A stretch of 25,926 bases of DNA from a virus: positions 1 through 25,926 of the IMG/VR virus record IMGVR_UViG_3300046001_001496. One strand, given 5' to 3'. The notes under the pieces were generated by a model that was not told the origin of the DNA, did no database searches, and saw only the letters and a program-made list of their open reading frames with translations. A program made the position numbers and the translations under genes. Positions within the stretch are counted from its first letter, which is position 1. Each line of letters begins with the position of its first letter. This document shows positions 24,811-25,926 of this stretch, one piece after another.

Positions 24811-25734
24811 TTATGGCGGGCACAGCACAACATCGGTAATAGCGATCTGCGTTGTAGATATTGGCGTTATCATTGGCGGTCCTTCGCCGCCGCCGCCGAG
24901 CGGACCGCTTAATAGCATTACTATCGTGAATTCCCCCGTATGCGTAAAAGTAACCGGAAGCGTAATTGAGCCAGTACCTGATCCCGCAGATACAGACTCA
25001 ATAACTACAGAATGATTCTCATAATCGTACGGGTTTGCAGAAGCGCCCATCTGTAAATTCGCAGCGTCACTCAAACCAGAATAGCTATAATGAACCGTTA
25101 TTGATGTTGGCTCGCCAGTAAATGCTGAGGCTGTTTCAATTAATGGGCCTTGATTGATACCGTCCGGTCCTTGAGCACCAACAACAAACTTATCCGTGCT
25201 CCACGTAGTATCTTCGTTCGACGGTATCCAGTTTGTGTTGTTGAACTCAAGGCAACCAGGAGCCGCCGAGCACTCCTCGATCACTTTGATCTTGTCGGTC
25301 CAGAAACAGGGTGTACCGGGCGGACCTTCAGGTTGAACAAAGAAAAAATCGTCAACGTGCATAATACGGTCGTATGCAGAATAATTTTTTGCGTACAGAC
25401 TCTCAACCACGCCTGAGACAACTGTCACAGGATTCGTTTCCCAATCTATAGTGTCTGGAATTATGACAACACCATCCACTGTAACTTCAGGGTGAATGTA
25501 GGCGCATGTTGGGGTCATAGGCCACAACCCGGTAACATTCAGCGGTGTCGTCGGCTCAAATATCGCCTCAGCGCCAGAAGAAAATATCCAACCACCTAAA
25601 GGACCGCCGAAGTACGAGCTTTCGAATCCGGCATCCCACGTCACCGTCCCATACAATACAGAGACAAGCGTAAAACCAGATAAATTAGGGTAGCTAGGGC
25701 GTGGATCAGGTAGTGATGTTCCGCATCCGGGCAT
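24811..25734 (-). CDS. Beta-rich putative adhesin / tail protein, 307 aa
   Basis: ATG at 25734 follows GGGAG and overlaps the stop of a 26-codon ORF (TAATG). The product is Gly/Pro/Thr/Ser-rich, aromatic and acidic with few basic residues, and reads as beta-sandwich material (GWIFSSGAEAIFEPTTPLNV; ITVHYSYSGLSDAANLQMGA; GSITLPVTFTHTGEFTIVML). Six cysteines are present. The C-terminus includes a GPLGGGGEGPP linker before a last strand, TTQIAITDVVLC. The layout resembles carbohydrate-binding or fibre-tip domains, but I recognise no family. Together with the 1037-aa gene it forms the most AT-rich part of the window. Confidence 0.6.
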   Translation of the reverse strand: MPGCGTSLPDPRPSYPNLSGFTLVSVLYGTVTWDAGFESSYFGGPLGGWIFSSGAEAIFEPTTPLNVTGLWPMTPTCAYIHPEVTVDGVVIIPDTIDWETNPVTVVSGVVESLYAKNYSAYDRIMHVDDFFFVQPEGPPGTPCFWTDKIKVIEECSAAPGCLEFNNTNWIPSNEDTTWSTDKFVVGAQGPDGINQGPLIETASAFTGEPTSITVHYSYSGLSDAANLQMGASANPYDYENHSVVIESVSAGSGTGSITLPVTFTHTGEFTIVMLLSGPLGGGGEGPPMITPISTTQIAITDVVLCPP

Positions 25735-25814
25735 TATGTAGGCTCCCTAGAAAGCGGGTCAGCGCCAGCAGCCACTTCGTCGTCTGTCGGTGTTTGGTAA
25801 GTTACGTGGTTCAT
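25734..25814 (-). CDS. Possible 26-aa leader-like peptide
   Basis: A short ORF, MNHVTYQTPTDDEVAAGADP and six more residues, ends in a TAA that shares one base with the ATG of the 307-aa gene (TAATG). The sequence is acidic and looks protein-like. Its own ribosome site is weak (TTAAGAC before the ATG). It may be a real small protein translated in coupling with the next gene, or only an open stretch holding that gene's ribosome site. Confidence 0.4.
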   Translation of the reverse strand: MNHVTYQTPTDDEVAAGADPLSREPT

Positions 25815-25926
25815 GTCTTAACCCGCAGTCATTAATCGGTTAATGCATAAGGGCGCATCTGACAAGTTGATACGAAACATACTCACCGGGAATCGGTTCA
25901 TATTTCACGCACTGATTCGACAATCC
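25815..25926 (-). other. Window-edge segment with two competing short frames
   Basis: Reading in from the edge, one frame stays open for 28 codons and ends at 25840 (...KYEPIPGEYVSYQLVRCALMH), and could be the C-terminus of an upstream gene. A second frame contains ATG-AAC-CGA at about 25899 and runs 27 codons to a TAA just before the 26-aa ORF (...MFRINLSDAPLCINRLMTAG); GGTGAG precedes its internal ATG. Third-position GC is similar in both (roughly half), so I cannot choose from this window. No promoter or terminator is evident here. Confidence 0.3.

Noticed and set aside
1-25926. CRISPR arrays, tRNA genes, insertion sequences, integrase or attachment sites
   Set aside because: None seen on reading both strands. 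The only repeats are the coding arrays and the short palindromes described.

Overview
The window is a dense late (virion) module of a tailed double-stranded DNA phage or prophage, class Caudoviricetes, probably with podovirus-like morphology. All convincing genes lie on the minus strand, so transcription runs from high to low coordinates. Genes are packed with ATGA or TGATG overlaps or gaps of a few bases. There are no RNA genes, CRISPR arrays, insertion sequences, or integration, lysis, replication or terminase genes. The host is probably a proteobacterium of moderately high GC, judged only from base composition and codon use; I cannot name the phage.

In transcription order, positions 25926-20436 hold tail or adhesin-type genes: a 26-codon leader-like ORF, a 307-aa beta-rich protein, a 1037-aa protein, two tandem paralogous small proteins (148 and 146 aa) and a polyproline protein. 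Positions 20439-12887 hold four large structural proteins. The first is a 650-aa protein with two adjacent arrays of about 20-residue repeats. It is followed by two Ala-rich helical proteins of 682 and 647 aa that share an architecture and an identical SLSR end, and then by a 533-aa protein ending in the GPGTGxSDSIPA motif known from tape-measure and internal virion proteins. Positions 12875-7114 are the head module: portal, two small proteins, scaffold, major capsid protein, decoration-like protein, a 72-aa acidic-tailed protein and a head-tail adaptor.

Positions 7086-1 are one uninterrupted reading frame of at least 2362 codons that runs off the window. It looks like a giant polyvalent phage protein carrying a helix-turn-helix-like segment, a zincin-like metallopeptidase region (HEVGVH plus a downstream EExLAY segment), an ADP-ribosyltransferase module (WHG...GSGEGAQAYGWGTYL) and a long helical C-terminal region. 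Such proteins are thought to be packaged and delivered with the genome.

The most unusual observation is a 117-codon ORF (4319-3966) nested in another frame of the giant gene. It has a strong Shine-Dalgarno sequence and better codon signatures than the giant frame across the same DNA. Also notable are palindromes related to GTTTACATGTAAAC that recur just after stop codons in four gene junctions, and a UUCG-loop hairpin downstream of the capsid genes.
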